Shown here one piece after another: positions 23,683 to 33,237 of a stretch of DNA of 64,000 nucleotides. This stretch comes from Aphelidium insulamus. Taxonomy: Eukaryota > Aphelidiomycota > Aphelidea > Aphelidiaceae. A model generated the notes under the pieces. The model saw only the letters and a list, made by a program, of their open reading frames with translations. It made no database searches and had not been told where the DNA came from. Numbering within the stretch: position 1 is the first letter of the stretch; each line of letters begins with the position of its first letter. The DNA is taken from the NCBI GenBank assembly GCA_036784855.1, contig JAZDSV010000023.1, positions 62,001-126,000 of the forward strand, given 5' to 3'. Both the position numbers and the translations under genes were made by a program.

Positions 23683-24873
23683 TTAGTCACGCACAGGCAT
23701 CTGTGACGCCGGCGGCAACAGCTTCTCCTGCTCGTCGCGAATCTCCCACACATTTGCCTTGCCGCCCACACTAAACTCCAGATCCTCCTTGGTGATGGAG
23801 TCCCAGTACTTGTACACCATCATGACGCCGAGCAGCGAGCAGATGGTGCCAAAGAACAGGCCGTCAATATAGTGCTTGGCCGCCTCGCACACGTTCACAG
23901 ACAGCGCCAGCATGAATATCTGGCCCAGCACAAAAAAGGTCAGTCCAAACAGAATGTCGCCTAGAAGCGTTAGAGGAGTCTGCAAACAGGGTCGCACATC
24001 AACAGCACAGTGTAACGCACCCAGCGGCCATCTGTCGTCCAGAGTGTTGATGACCAAAACAATTTGCAGCACCACGTAGAGCAAGAGCATTGTGCCGTTC
24101 AGCACAAAGTAAATGAAAAAGAGCGCCACGGGACTGCTGGCCGACATACCCAATGCATTCTGGAATGTGGCAATGGAGATGAAGAAGGCCACCGCGAACA
24201 TGACCAGCGAGGTGATGCGAAAGAACTGTCACGGATCATTAGCTATCGAAATAGTAAACAAAGAGCATACCCATAACGACATTGGCGTGCCATCTTCGGC
24301 CCACTGAAAGCCCACAAATCCGTTAAGCAGCAGACACCAGCACGTGGTAGTCAGCAGGCCCACATGTATCGCCGTGAACCACTGCACAAATATATATTAA
24401 TCCAAGCAACAGAATAACAGAAACATACCGCATAAGCACCATTGGACACTGGTATCCAGCCAGACACGAGCAGCATTTCCACAATGGTGACGAGTATGTA
24501 GAGGTAAAAGAACATTGCAATCTCCTTGCGACCTGTAAACCATATTAAGCACGGCACGTGCCTCAGAGCATAATGATCAGCAGCAGAAAATCTACGCACC
24601 GACTGCAGTGTACTTGGACTTGATGTGGTAGATCATTATGCCCGTCATAATCAGCGCCACAAAGTGAATGACCAGCGTGGCTATGGCATGGAGTGAGTGT
24701 GCGCACAGAGCAAACATAACCCGCGGCAGGCACCAACCTGGCTGGAACACCAGCGAGTCCTTGACCAGCTCCACGTTGCGAGAGTAGCATGATGGCTCAA
24801 CGGCGGCACCGACCAGCGGGCACACGGTGAGCGATACCTGCTGGCAGAATGTATCAAACGAGCCGAATCCCAT
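23683..24873 (-). CDS. Chitin synthase export chaperone, Chs7-like (304 aa)
   Basis: Chs7 is an ER multi-pass membrane protein that fungal chitin synthase III needs to leave the ER. Exons (minus): 24738-24873, 24600-24680, 24429-24532, 24271-24381, 24021-24225 and 23683-23960, with introns of 45-67 nt. The family blocks are clear: MGFGSFDTFCQQVSLTVCPL, CYSRNVELVKDSLVFQP, YHIKSKYTAVGRKEIAMFFY, LLNGFVGFQWAEDGTPMSLW, TLDDRWPLGDILFG and KYWDSITKEDLEFSVG. About seven hydrophobic segments are visible. This protein is strongly associated with fungi and is the best clue to the identity of the organism. Confidence 0.95.
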
Positions 24874-25330
24874 CTTGGTGTGTGGTGTAAATGGATTCGA
24901 CTGAGGATGCCGAGATATGTGGCTGTCAGAAGCGTGTGTCTATGCGTATGTATACGAAACGAGACTGAGAGCGTCTGCGATGCGGGGAGATACTAAAGAT
25001 GCAACGTATAGCGCAGAGTACAGAGCAGAGATCAGCTCAATGAATTGATCAGCGAGAACGCAATACCACAACTGGCCAATCCGGTGCCGCGTTACACATG
25101 GCATGATTATGGCCAACTTAATTCCCGGTTATTTATACCAGATTATTTATACCAGACGCACGGTCATTATCAATGCAGTGAACAAGACAGATTAATGGAA
25201 TGGCTACGTATGCTGAGTGCAAGAATCGGACCTTGTGCAAGCAAAGCAAAGTTGCCAATACGTAATTAATACGATAGCAATACATAAGCACACTTGCACT
25301 TGCAGAGATGAAAAGTATTGAATTTATTTA
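24874..25330. other. Intergenic, upstream of the tandem array
   Basis: Promoter side of the Chs7-like gene and flank of the 84-bp array. It includes a tandem TTATTTATACCAGA duplication at about 25127-25154. No gene is seen. Confidence 0.45.
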
Positions 25331-25826
25331 CCGAATAGATGTAGACATGAAGAAATTCAAAGGAAGGACTCCATGTGTGTGAACTCTGACAAATCAAAGA
25401 TGTTGATGTCTACACCGAATAGATGTAGACATGAAGAAATTCAAAGGAAGGACTCCATGTGGGAACTCTGACAAATCAAAGATGTTGATGTCTACACCGA
25501 ATAGATGTAGACATGAAGAAATTCAAAGGAAGGACTCCATGTGTGTGAACTCTGACAAATCAAAGATGTTGATGTCTACACCGAATAGATGTAGACATGA
25601 AGAAATTCAAAGGAAGGACTCCATGTGTGTGAACTCTGACAAATCAAAGATGTTGATGTCTACACCGAATAGATGTAGACATGAAGAAATTCAAAGGAAG
25701 GAATCCATGTGCGTGAACTCTGACAGATCGAGATGTTCATGTCTACACCGAATAGATGTAGACATGAAGAAATTCAAAGGAAGGACTCCATGTGTGTGAA
25801 CTCTGACAGATCAAAGATCATCATCA
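25331..25826. repeat. Six-copy 84-bp tandem array with embedded palindrome
   Basis: Copies begin with CCGAATAGATGTAGACATGA at 25331, 25415, 25497, 25581, 25665 and 25748; period 84 bp, with one 82-bp and one 83-bp copy. Each internal junction contains the inverted repeat TGTCTACA-N9-TGTAGACA, extended to 12 bp per arm at about 25737-25769. Copies are nearly identical except the second and fifth. The array ends about 12 bp before the bZIP start codon, so it must lie in the bZIP promoter or 5' UTR. The 84-bp period makes an accidental repetitive ORF, but the 82-bp copy shifts frame, which argues against coding. Confidence 0.95.
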
Positions 25827-25837
25827 CACCTTAATCA

Positions 25838-26575
25838 ATGACGCAGCGCCGAGACGGACAGCGGCAACCGGCGCATCCAGCACGGCCACCGCCACTTGTA
25901 CTACAACAGCAGCAGCCGCTACAACAGCAGCAGCAAACTCTGCAGCAACCAGTCAACTTTATGGACATGCTGGACATGCCCGTCACGTCGCTGCTGTCCA
26001 GCACGCAGGCGGCCTTGTTGGGCTTGCATAGAGCGGAATTTGACTTACCCACCACTCTCACGCAGTACACCTCCACCGCACCGCACCAACTCTCACTGCA
26101 GCTGCAACAACAACAGCAGCATGTTACCGAGCCGCAGCTGTCTCTGCTGCCGGATGCCGACCTGTGGTCCACGCTGCAATTCACCTTTGACTCACCGTCT
26201 GCATCGCCGACACAAGCGCGCCCACAACTTCAACAACAACCGTATCTTCCACCACCACCGCCACACTGTGAAGAAGAGACACTGGTCACACCAAAAGTCG
26301 CAGCACTAGACGCAAATACGGCGACACAGCCGGCACACACTACTGCAGATCAGGGAGACAGCGTGGTGGCCAAACGGTCCCGCAGCTCGGCCGCGTCTGC
26401 ACGCTTCCGACAGCGCAAGAAACAGCGCGAGACCGAAGTGTTGCGCACCGCGCAGACAATGTCGGCCAAGTGCATCCAGCTGGAGCGCCGCGTGCACGAA
26501 CTGGAGACAGAGTTGCGCTACTGCCGTCAGCTCATTGTGGACATTCGGCGCGGCGGGTCGGGGCTGTCGCTGTAA
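25838..26575 (+). CDS. bZIP transcription factor (245 aa)
   Basis: Single exon. The N-terminal two thirds is Gln/Pro-rich (several poly-Q runs), typical of an activation region. The basic region is at about residues 178-198 (KRSRSSAASARFRQRKKQR), with the Asn-x7-Arg position replaced by Ser-Ser-Ala-Ala-Ser-Ala-Arg-Phe-Arg as in some fungal Cys-3/MetR- or Gcn4-type factors. A short leucine-zipper-like helix follows (CIQLERRVHELETELRYCRQ). Targets are unknown. The start codon lies just downstream of the 84-bp tandem array, which may influence its expression. Confidence 0.9.
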   Translation: MTQRRDGQRQPAHPARPPPLVLQQQQPLQQQQQTLQQPVNFMDMLDMPVTSLLSSTQAALLGLHRAEFDLPTTLTQYTSTAPHQLSLQLQQQQQHVTEPQLSLLPDADLWSTLQFTFDSPSASPTQARPQLQQQPYLPPPPPHCEEETLVTPKVAALDANTATQPAHTTADQGDSVVAKRSRSSAASARFRQRKKQRETEVLRTAQTMSAKCIQLERRVHELETELRYCRQLIVDIRRGGSGLSL

Positions 26576-26734
26576 TCGTTACCCTCTCTCTCTCTCTCTA
26601 ATACACTGCAATGCATACAACTATAGATTATGTGTAGCGTGTGTGTGTGTGTGCATGCAATGTACAGAGTATCCAGCTACAGCGGTTTATATGGGGTAAC
26701 CACTGACCGCCCCACATGTATATGTATATGCCCG

Positions 26735-27185
26735 TTACTTGAGCGTGTGGAATAGCTTGTCGGGTGCCTGCATACACACACATAGTTAGGTGCATGCATT
26801 TGTACTTGCTGTATGTATGTACAGAGGCACTACATATATATATATATATATATACACTACATACACAGTGGTTGATGCAGTGCATGAGGTCGAAAAACTC
26901 TTCCACACACGTTTCCTCGTCATCGTCGGCGGCAGAGTTGACGCGCGCAGTGCACGACTCCAGCCGGGCCTTGACGGGGCGGCACTCGGCCGTGTCGGCG
27001 CACTCGGCCTCGATCCGCTCCTTCTGGTCCTCGGGCTCCTCATCGTCCTCGGCCGCCGCTTGTGCAGACTCGTGCACAGAGGCGATGGTGAAGGTAGGGG
27101 TGGTGGTGGTGCTACCGTGCCTCAATGCGTCGTCTTCAGTGCTCGACATGTCGGCCATGGCGTTCACCTGGTTGGCGCTGGTCAT
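26735..27185 (-). CDS. QCR6: Cytochrome bc1 complex hinge protein Qcr6 (117 aa)
   Basis: Acidic subunit of mitochondrial complex III that helps cytochrome c docking. Exons (minus): 26865-27185 and 26735-26767, with a 97-nt intron expanded by a (TA)n tract. The acidic stretch (AAAEDDEEPEDQKERIEAEC) is followed by the paired-cysteine hairpin (ECRPVKARLESCTARV...EETCVEEFFDLMHCINHC) and ends APDKLFHTLK, matching the C-terminal KLF-x2-LK of the family. The N-terminus is Thr/Ala-rich and could be a targeting region. The last exon encodes only ten residues plus stop. Confidence 0.93.
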
Positions 27186-27616
27186 TATGTGATTGTCCTG
27201 CTGGTGATTGTTGTCCCTGTCTGTGTGTGTTATTTAACTGGTTGTGGTGCATGTAAATAATATTATAAATAATATGTAATAATATAAATAATATATAATA
27301 ATATTATATAACGTGGACAACCTTGCGGCTTCTGTCAGCATTCAGCGAGTGTGGCAGCGACTCTCTTTTATTGTGGCGCATGAGACGGCTATGGCACTGG
27401 CCGCGCGGCAGTAATTGACTCACTTTAATAAACCCCCATAATGTCGTTTAAAAAAAATATGTTATATAATGCAATTGTGCTCCCTTAATACTCGCACACA
27501 GATTGATTGCCTCGCCGGATTGGTGGGCGGCCATATTGTGCAGAATATTGCAGTGTTGTTGCATATATAATTATCTACTTCCTTGTCTATCGGTCTATCA
27601 CCGCACTCAATAGGCA
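27186..27616. other. Divergent intergenic region
   Basis: Spacer between Qcr6 (minus) and the secreted Cys-rich protein (plus). It contains an AT-rich imperfect repeat (TAATATTATAAATAA) at about 27256-27312. No coding signal is seen. Confidence 0.5.
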
Positions 27617-28168
27617 ATGATGAACTACAAGAGCGTCGTCGCAGGACTGATACTGTGTGTTCAGCTGGTGCACTCTTTCCGGCACAGCGTCTACTACGGC
27701 GTGGCTGACAAGCCGTGCTGGCGTAATGTCGTGCACTTTGTCAACGACGCGTTGGACGCCCAGTGCACGCCGGGATCCTGTTCGAATCGCGTGGTGGCCG
27801 GCGGCACCACTGTCTCGGTGGACGCATACTGCAACCAGCCCAGTGTCGCAATGCCGCCCGAGCGTCTGACAATGGGCAATTCGTATGCGGTGGTGACGTC
27901 ATATACGGGCACCACGTGTCAGCCTGAAGCTGCATTCAACGCCAAGGGCCGCATCGTGAATGGTCTGTGCAATTTCGACGCGGTGACCAAAAAGTACTTT
28001 AATGCCCGGTGCCGTGTGGGTGGTGCTGTGGCGGTGCAGACCTGCCACGATGCGCAGTGCACAGACTGTTTCGACAATGTAATCGCTTCGCGCAAGGATG
28101 GTAAATGCTTTGTCACGTCGGGTAACTTTTCTGCCATGGCCACCTGTCTGCAGAGTCCCGTCGTCTAG
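27617..28168 (+). CDS. Secreted cysteine-rich protein, unknown (183 aa)
   Basis: Single exon. A clear signal peptide starts MMNYKSVVAGLILCVQLVHS. The mature part has 12 cysteines, an even number consistent with six disulfides, in the patterns QCTPGSC, QTCHDAQCTDC and GKCFVTSGNFSAMATC. One N-glycosylation sequon (NFS) lies near the C-terminus. There is no transmembrane segment or GPI-type tail after the signal. I do not recognise the family. Being extracellular and disulfide-rich, it could be a cell-wall or host-interaction protein. Confidence 0.8.
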   Translation: MMNYKSVVAGLILCVQLVHSFRHSVYYGVADKPCWRNVVHFVNDALDAQCTPGSCSNRVVAGGTTVSVDAYCNQPSVAMPPERLTMGNSYAVVTSYTGTTCQPEAAFNAKGRIVNGLCNFDAVTKKYFNARCRVGGAVAVQTCHDAQCTDCFDNVIASRKDGKCFVTSGNFSAMATCLQSPVV

Positions 28169-28286
28169 TTGGTTTCATCCACTGTATACTAGTGTTGCTT
28201 TGTGTAAATAGATCATTTGATTCTGATATGCCGCCAACAATTGTTGAATGCTTGCATAGTCATTATGAAGCAGCACGTGTCTATTG

Positions 28287-31282
28287 CTAGTGTAATGGTC
28301 TGGTAGCGTGTAGTTGCTGCTGTCGAGACACTGCTGTCAAATGATCCATCGCGGTTTCTAGTGCCAATTTGCGCGCTTGTACCGTCAGATGTTCGCGCAC
28401 CACTGGATTCTCGCGAGCAAACTCTTCAAACTGCTCGCCGCGCATTGAATAGTACAGCTGGTGATCCAGTTCGCGCGGGAATAAATAGTAGAACTCGTTC
28501 AGCAGCTCAATCCACACAAACATCATGGCAGACTGTGCACGGGTTAGCCTTAAATATGCAACTCAACACACAAAACATCATACCTCGGCAAGTTTTGAGG
28601 ACAGAACCATCAAGTATGCTTCGGGGCACTTGGGTCGACAGGTTCGCGGCAGGTCCGACCCTTTCGTTGCCTGAGATTTTGACGGGGAGTCGGATATTTT
28701 CGTCGAATTGACGGCACTGTAGAATGAAAAGGCTGCCGAGCACTCGGAGCTCCGTATCCATCCGGGACGCATCACGGCAAGCCGCTTTTCTAGCAAGGCC
28801 ATAGTTTTCTGCAAATGCCAAGCTTCATAAGCCTTGGCAAGCAGGCGCGGTGGTACAGGTGGGGTGAGTGGACTCTTGGCGGCCGTTCCATCTTTGGACT
28901 TGTCATCAGTGGTGGCCGTCTTTGATAGTGCCGCTCCTTTTCTTCGCTCCAAATCGTCAATGTACTGCAATGCTGAGCGCAGAGTACGGCGACCCATCGC
29001 CTTCTTGATTTCCTCAAACTTGGCTTTAGTGCCAGTCAATTCCGTTTGGAGCATGGCGAATGCGCGCATGACGCCGGCATTCCATTCCTGTTCGGTGATG
29101 TCGAATTCAAACTTGTAAGGTTTGATGGAATTTTCCACCTGTTCAATCGTCTGGTACAGCTTGGACTTGAGCAGGTCGTTGGCAAGCGTGACGGCCTGGC
29201 GCTTTGCGGCATCATGATGCGTGAATGGCTCCGCGGCGAGTCCAGACTCCAGTGAGGTCGTTATGGCATCGCAGATTGCGACAGTCGCTTGTCTACCCAG
29301 GCCAGACTTCGTGAAAAGGGATTGTGCGCGATCCAGCGTAGCAGTCCAGTACTGCCAGTCCTCGTCGGTCCATTGCGCACACTGTGACAATTCCTCTGTG
29401 CGCACATTAGACCAATACATTGTGGCACACAGTTCCGCCAGACGCTGTTCCAGAAGCTGCCTAATCGAATCGCGAACAGCACTGCGACCGTACTGCTGCG
29501 CAACTTGCCGAAACACACCCTTCATCCCTTCCATGAAATCAGTGACGTATGCTTGGGGCGTGATGATGCGATCGTTGAATTGAACCTTGAACTGGTAGCG
29601 TGCCTCGTCCAGCTCACTCTGTACCGTGGATATTATGCCATTGAGCGACCGAGTCATTCTCTCTTCCAGCAGCACCATCAAGGAGCGGCGAAGGGTTCGT
29701 ACCCCCACGTGACTGCCCACCGGAGAGTATGACGCGGCGTGTTCGCGAAAAAATTGTTCCTCGAACGCTTGCACTCGCTTATATTTGTGTACGGTGACAG
29801 CGGTATTTTCGTTGACTCCGCCAGCGGGTGATTTGCATATAACGCCCCAGTAGCCCAAGTGCAAAGGGAACTCTTCATTGCGCAGTATGGATGCACCACG
29901 TTGTGGCGGCACCAGGTCCATCTTTGTCACGATTCCTATTGTACGGACGGCAAGCGGGTCGGCTATCCGTGCTTCGTTCAGCGCCTCCGAGTTTGCCAGA
30001 TCCACATCGGCAGCAGACACGGCCAGGATTATATTTGGTTCGGCGGTGTACTGGCGGCAGAGAGAGACAATTTTTTCCTTCAGCTCAGCTGGCTGGTTAC
30101 GATTGTTCACGGCAATGTAGCCGGGCAGATCAATCACCGTCAAGTCGGGAACGTTCGCAGAGTAGATGCGCAAGTCAATTGGGTCAGCCGAGACGCACTC
30201 CTCAGCCGATACTGTCTTGTTCAAGTCGGAAAGCAAGTTTTGTACTTTGGCAAAGTCCTTGACGTGATAGACGCCATGCGATGGAAAGTCGGCATAGTCC
30301 TCTCGCGAGTCGGGCGTGTGCACAAGCGTGACCTCAATGGGTCGCCGGGTGACCATGTTGTTGCCCCTAGTGGTATAAATCTCAAAAATATAGCGTATTG
30401 GTAGTATAAAAGCAGTTCATTCGCAAAAAAAATGAAAGTCACATAAACGCACTTTGGCAAAAACTCATGGCCAACCAGCGCTTCCAACAGTGAGCTCTTG
30501 CCCGAACTTTGCGAGCCAATTACTACTATCGCAGGCAGTTGCAGGGTGTCTGCGTGTCCAACGGGACGCAGAACATTCTTCACCTCAATCAGTCGACGGG
30601 TCAAGTCCATGAACAAACTGTCGGCGGCGTTGATGCCGCCGGGAACAGCGCCTGCCGCGGAAGATGTGTCTTTGTCATCGCCATCATCGTCTGCAGAATC
30701 ATCGTGGATGATGTCGAGAGCAGGTAGCGCAGCGGACTCTTCATCGCCGCTACTCGGACGACCCAGATCTCGGTTCAGTTTGGCCGGTAGTTGGAAATCT
30801 GATAAATTGGGCAGTTCCAGCGATCTGAACCAGCTGTACAATGTGGCGGCATCTTCCGTCACTTGGTCTGACCACTCTGCACATACTCATGAGATGAGGC
30901 ACGGTACGACAGATACATATATTTACACGACAGAGATACAAGATCACGTGCCTTCCAGCTTCTTTTGGTAGTAGGTGGCGGAAGCTGCAGCCGCGCCGCC
31001 CGCAGCCACAGACACCCTACCGACAATCTTGCCCGCGGACAGAAAGGCCTTGTGTGGCATGAATGAGAGTGAACGTCGTTGATTCCACACGACACGTCCT
31101 GCTAATTGCGGCGATGGGCGCCGATAGCCCGACGGCGATGACGTTGGCCGTGGATGCGTCATGTAGTGCCTTTGAACAGATGGAGCTAACACGAAGCGTG
31201 TGGTGGGCAGCCATGGGAGTGGAGGCCGTGGCAGGACACTCCACATCAATGCTGTCGCCGCCGTTGCCGCTTGTCGTTGCAT
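28287..31282 (-). CDS. MGM1: Mitochondrial inner-membrane fusion dynamin OPA1/Mgm1 (927 aa)
   Basis: A dynamin GTPase in the intermembrane space that fuses inner membranes and shapes cristae. Exons (minus): 30952-31282, 30453-30876, 28584-30366 and 28287-28532. The first intron uses a GC donor (GAAG|GCACGT). The N-terminus is an Arg-rich mitochondrial presequence, then a likely membrane anchor ([20 protein letters not shown]). The GTPase domain shows [19 protein letters not shown] (G1, about residue 230), LTVIDLPGY (G3) and GIVTKMDLV (G4). Stalk and GED-like regions follow, ending [15 protein letters not shown]. The start at 31282 is chosen because it begins the presequence; an ATG-less frame continues upstream. 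Confidence 0.95.
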
Positions 31283-31546
31283 ATTTGCGTTGCGCTGCGT
31301 TGTGAACGATTTGTGCAACGTTGCCTTTTCACTTGTTTTACCGGCTAAATTTCAAATTGCCGTTCAGGGTTGTGCATGGCTGTGGCATTCTGTGGACAGC
31401 CAGCTGGCAGAGAAATAGTTCTGTGCAGTCTCATAGTAGGTTTACATATTATTAGTAATATATATATATGTTATAGTTGGCATGAAGCGTACGGGCTTGC
31501 TTGCTTGCGAAAGGACACCTTGACACTCCATTAAGATACAAACATC

Positions 31547-32568
31547 ATGCTGTACATGGCCGCCATCGTGTCGTCTGCGGGCATCGTGCTGGTGGAGCGC
31601 AAATTCAACAACCACCGCATGATATCCTCGGTAGTGCATTCAATGCTCGACATCCAGCAGTGTGGCTCACTGATAGTGTAGCCTCGCCTTCTCGGCTCGT
31701 TGATGACTGCACTGACAACGCTGTGCAAATCAGTGTCACTGACGGGCGGAATGCCGGCCTCTTACATTGAATTTGAGTCGAGTGTGTATATCAGCCACGT
31801 GCGACGTCAACATCATCTCACTCGCCATATATAGGCGCCATTGCAATTGCGCGAGACTCCACGGGCGGCGATCCAAGCAATGGTGGCAGCGGCGGAGTGT
31901 CATGCATAATCCTCCATGACAAGGCGGACGGGGAAATGTATGCCGAATGTCTGGCCCAAGGCATGCTCAGGACCTTCCTGTCTGCCTGCCAAGATATCGA
32001 CACGAGGCACACTGTCAGTCTCGGTCCGTATCAGTCATTTTTCAGCGACAATGCTTCAAACATCATGCGCGCCACAATATGCTGCTTGCTGGAGTGGGGT
32101 AATGTGCTAATGTACAAGTGCTAGGTGTGCTACTAACACATGATAGTCGAGGACACAGATACCGGCGTGATATTGGCGGCGTTTACATCCGCTCAGTTTT
32201 GCGCCGACAGTGGGTCTGGCGCGTCCGAAGATCTGCGCCTGACTGCAAATCTGGATGCTGTCAAATGCGCCGCATCAGAGTGCTGCAAGTGTGATCATGT
32301 TTGCTACTGTAATCATCCAACATGCCGCACAGTGCTGCCGATGCGAGATCGAGTGGGACAAATGCGAATTAATGACGGTTCATGGAGTATATGGGTGCAG
32401 AATTTGCAACAAGCCGGGTCGACTTATCTTCTAGTAACTAAAGCAGATGATTATGGCGACCATGACGGAGAAGTATGTGACGTCAGCGAGGCGGATAATT
32501 TCTACAGTAGCCTATTCAACGATACGACTTTTGCCATTGACAGGGGTACTTGTCGCTGCGTTGAATAG
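31547..32568 (+). CDS. Unknown protein with longin-like pattern and Cys-rich insert (289 aa)
   Basis: Exons are 31547-31630, 31682-31781, 31835-32098 and 32147-32568, with introns of 48-53 nt and consistent phases. The first 150 residues alternate strands and helices in a longin-like order (AAIVSSAGIVLVERKF; LLGSLMTALTTLCKSV; ASYIEFESSAIAIARD; CIILHDKADGEMYAE). A second similar half may follow (DTGVILAAFTSAQF ... SWSIWVQNLQQAGSTYLLV). Between them is a cysteine cluster (CAASECCKCDHVCYCNHPTC) that could bind metal. Tandem longin folds occur in FUZ, HPS and Mon1/Ccz1 proteins of membrane traffic, but I cannot assign this one to any. Confidence 0.6.
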
Positions 32569-32817
32569 TAACCACTGGCTGACATGACCCGACTGTAGTT
32601 CTACGCGACTTTTCCAATGCGGCTTACACCTGAGAAAATATAATTCTCTGTCGCATCGCTAATACCGTTGATTAATGCAGTTTCTGGGCGCTGATTGGTG
32701 CAAATTTCTGCATCGCAAAGGTCAGCAGCAACCTTAGCAGAGCAGCGGGGCTCTCATTGCTGCGATTTACTTTACGCACAACCGCCGCTACCACAACCAG
32801 CACCACTACCGCACATC

Positions 32818-33101
32818 ATGGCACACGAAAACGTTTGGTTCAGCCACCCGCGCAAATATGGAAAGGGCTCTCGTGAGTGGTGAGTGGCGTTATGTGGTTG
32901 CCATACATCTCTGCCAGCTACTAATCACGCGCGTACGTGCAGCCGCGTGTGCACTCACCGTGCCGGTCTGATCCGCAAGTACGCGCTCAACATCTGCCGA
33001 CAGTGCTTCCGTGAGTACTCGGCTGACATTGGTTTCATCAAGGTGGGTGAAGCGAGCATTATGTATTTTCGTGCTTTACATACTATTGGCAGGTGCGATA
33101 A
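32818..33101 (+). CDS. RPS29: 40S ribosomal protein S29 (uS14), 56 aa
   Basis: Coding exons are 32818-32879, 32943-33042 and 33093-33101; the last holds only Val, Arg and the stop codon. The protein starts [20 protein letters not shown]. It carries the zinc-binding CRVC (Cys21, Cys24) and CRQC (Cys39, Cys42) pairs within [19 protein letters not shown], ending DIGFIKVR. Length and motifs match S29 across eukaryotes. The intron after the first exon splits the Cys21 codon. Confidence 0.98.
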
Positions 33102-33237
33102 ATTGGTGCCGGGCGGCGGCTGCTTGTTGGTTCACATGGCGCACCATGAGTAAAGATAACAACACTTCAACACTACTCGCGTCATTCCGTGTCATAATAA
33201 TCTATGTGGTGTATATGTATCTATTTGTGCTGAGAGT

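Noticed and set aside
25431-25799. ORF coding a 28-residue repeat protein within the tandem array
   Set aside because: It arises because 84 is divisible by three; the 82-bp and 83-bp copies shift the frame and there is no start context or homology.
25331-25826. CRISPR-like array
   Set aside because: Copies are contiguous 84-bp units without unique spacers, in a eukaryotic intron-rich region; it is a minisatellite.
31682-31834. In-frame TAG after LIV making the longin-like gene a pseudogene
   Set aside because: A phase-0 GT-AG intron of normal length (31631-31681) removes it and all downstream phases agree.
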